Made by a program: the position numbers and the translations under genes. Of a stretch of 13,883 nt of DNA, positions 13,324 through 13,883 are shown in pieces. Origin of the DNA: Synergistaceae bacterium (lineage in GTDB: Bacteria; Synergistota; Synergistia; Synergistales; Aminobacteriaceae); NCBI GenBank assembly GCA_017394925.1, contig JAFPWQ010000224.1:1-13883 (forward strand), given 5' to 3'. Every line of letters starts with the position of its first letter. Position 1 is the first letter of the stretch. The notes under the pieces are model-generated. The model did no database searches. It had not been told where the DNA came from and was given only the letters and a program-made list of their open reading frames with translations.

Positions 13324-13883
13324 ATGAAAAAACTTTCAGCACTTTCACTTGTGTTAGTGTTCATGTTCGCAGCAATTGCAGACGCAGCACCTTACACAAT
13401 CACGGTAACGCATATTGTCGATGAGGCACACTCATGGCATAAGGCGTGTGAATTCTTCAAGCAGGAAGTCGAGAAGCGTTCAGAGGGAAAAATCGAGGTC
13501 AAGATTTACCCGAACAGCCAGCTCGGAAATGAAATCGATACGATTCAGTCAGCACTCACAGGCGGCGGCGTTGATGTCGTTATCACCGGCGAATCAATGA
13601 TGACTTATGTCCCCGAACTCGGCATTCTCGGAGTCCCGTACTTAATGACCAGTGATGCACACGTTGAAGCAGTTGCAGGCGGCCCAATCGGAAAAGAAAT
13701 CGAAAACTTAATGCTCATGGATGGTGCAGGATTCAGATGCCTCGCTTACTTCGTGAGAGGCCCCCGCGATGTTACAGCCAACAAAGCGATTCGCACACCT
13801 GATGACATCAAGGGATTAATCATTCGTACTCCTGCGTCAACAATTACGGTCTCAACGTTCGAGGCATTCGGAGCAAAGCCTAC
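13324..13883 (+). CDS. dctP: TRAP transporter solute-binding protein, DctP family (3' end outside window)
   Basis: The frame is open from ATG 13324, after AGGAGG at 13307-13312, to the window edge, giving about 186 residues. A signal peptide (MKKLSALSLVLVFMFAAIADA) directs export. The mature part matches DctP proteins: ITVTHIVDEAHSWHKACEFF, IKIYPNSQLGNE-like IYPNSQLGNEIDTIQSA, GVPYLM, IRTPDDIKGLIIRTPAS with the Arg that usually contacts the substrate carboxylate, and FEAFGAKPT. It would capture a carboxylic acid in the periplasm for a DctQM permease, presumably encoded just beyond the window. Citrate or another C4-C6 acid is possible given the citrate lyase genes, but nothing here proves it. 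Confidence 0.92.
   Translation, partial: MKKLSALSLVLVFMFAAIADAAPYTITVTHIVDEAHSWHKACEFFKQEVEKRSEGKIEVKIYPNSQLGNEIDTIQSALTGGGVDVVITGESMMTYVPELGILGVPYLMTSDAHVEAVAGGPIGKEIENLMLMDGAGFRCLAYFVRGPRDVTANKAIRTPDDIKGLIIRTPASTITVSTFEAFGAKP

Noticed and set aside
1..13883. CRISPR arrays, tRNA or rRNA genes, insertion sequences
   Set aside because: I saw no regularly spaced repeats, no tRNA-like or rRNA sequence, and no transposase in any frame.

Overview
This window comes from a bacterium of moderate-to-low GC content that looks like an anaerobic fermenter. It carries three citrate lyase subunit genes, the start of a TRAP-type solute-binding protein, an anaerobic-type (CbiK) chelatase, an Rpn-type nuclease with Glu-Gly-Arg repeats, and strong AGGAGG ribosome sites. 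This gene mix would suit a gut or rumen Synergistota-like (or related) bacterium. That placement is an impression from gene content only; no rRNA or other marker gene is present.

Layout. 1-187 holds a fragment of an MBL-fold hydrolase gene (+) running head-on into a DUF533 gene (-) that has lost its C-terminus; the join at about 120-140 looks like a rearrangement or an assembly chimera. 717-863 is a divergent promoter region with two overlapping palindromes. It drives a CxC permease and an ArsR-type repressor (864-2144), probably a metalloid-resistance operon. 2219-3211 is an Rpn/PD-(D/E)xK nuclease-like protein with a perfect 36-bp tandem duplication. 3407-6206 is a tightly packed citDEF operon (citrate lyase gamma, beta and alpha), followed by a hairpin terminator. 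6277-6883 is a toxin-antitoxin-like pair: an unrecognised 74-residue protein overlapping a VapC/PIN toxin.

On the minus strand, 8689-6886 encodes an exported CbiK-type chelatase overlapping a FecCD-type ABC permease, which suggests periplasmic metal or tetrapyrrole handling. On the plus strand, 8848-10373 is a family 2 glycosyltransferase whose stop codon overlaps the TTG start of an HD-domain phosphohydrolase. 10402-12439 is a NarL-type response regulator followed by its HisKA_3 histidine kinase. A minus-strand nucleoside phosphorylase-family protein (13199-12429) overlaps the kinase gene tail to tail. Its sequence recalls the stand-alone and effector PNP domains seen in immunity proteins more than housekeeping MTA/SAH nucleosidase. 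13324 to the window end is the N-terminal part of a TRAP DctP solute-binding protein, divergently transcribed from the nucleosidase.

Most of the window is conventional. The points worth a second look are the junction near 130, the ArsR operator palindromes, the VapC partner of unknown family, the exported chelatase/permease pair without ATPase or binding protein, and the immunity-like nucleosidase beside a two-component system. I do not see a clear undescribed multi-gene system.
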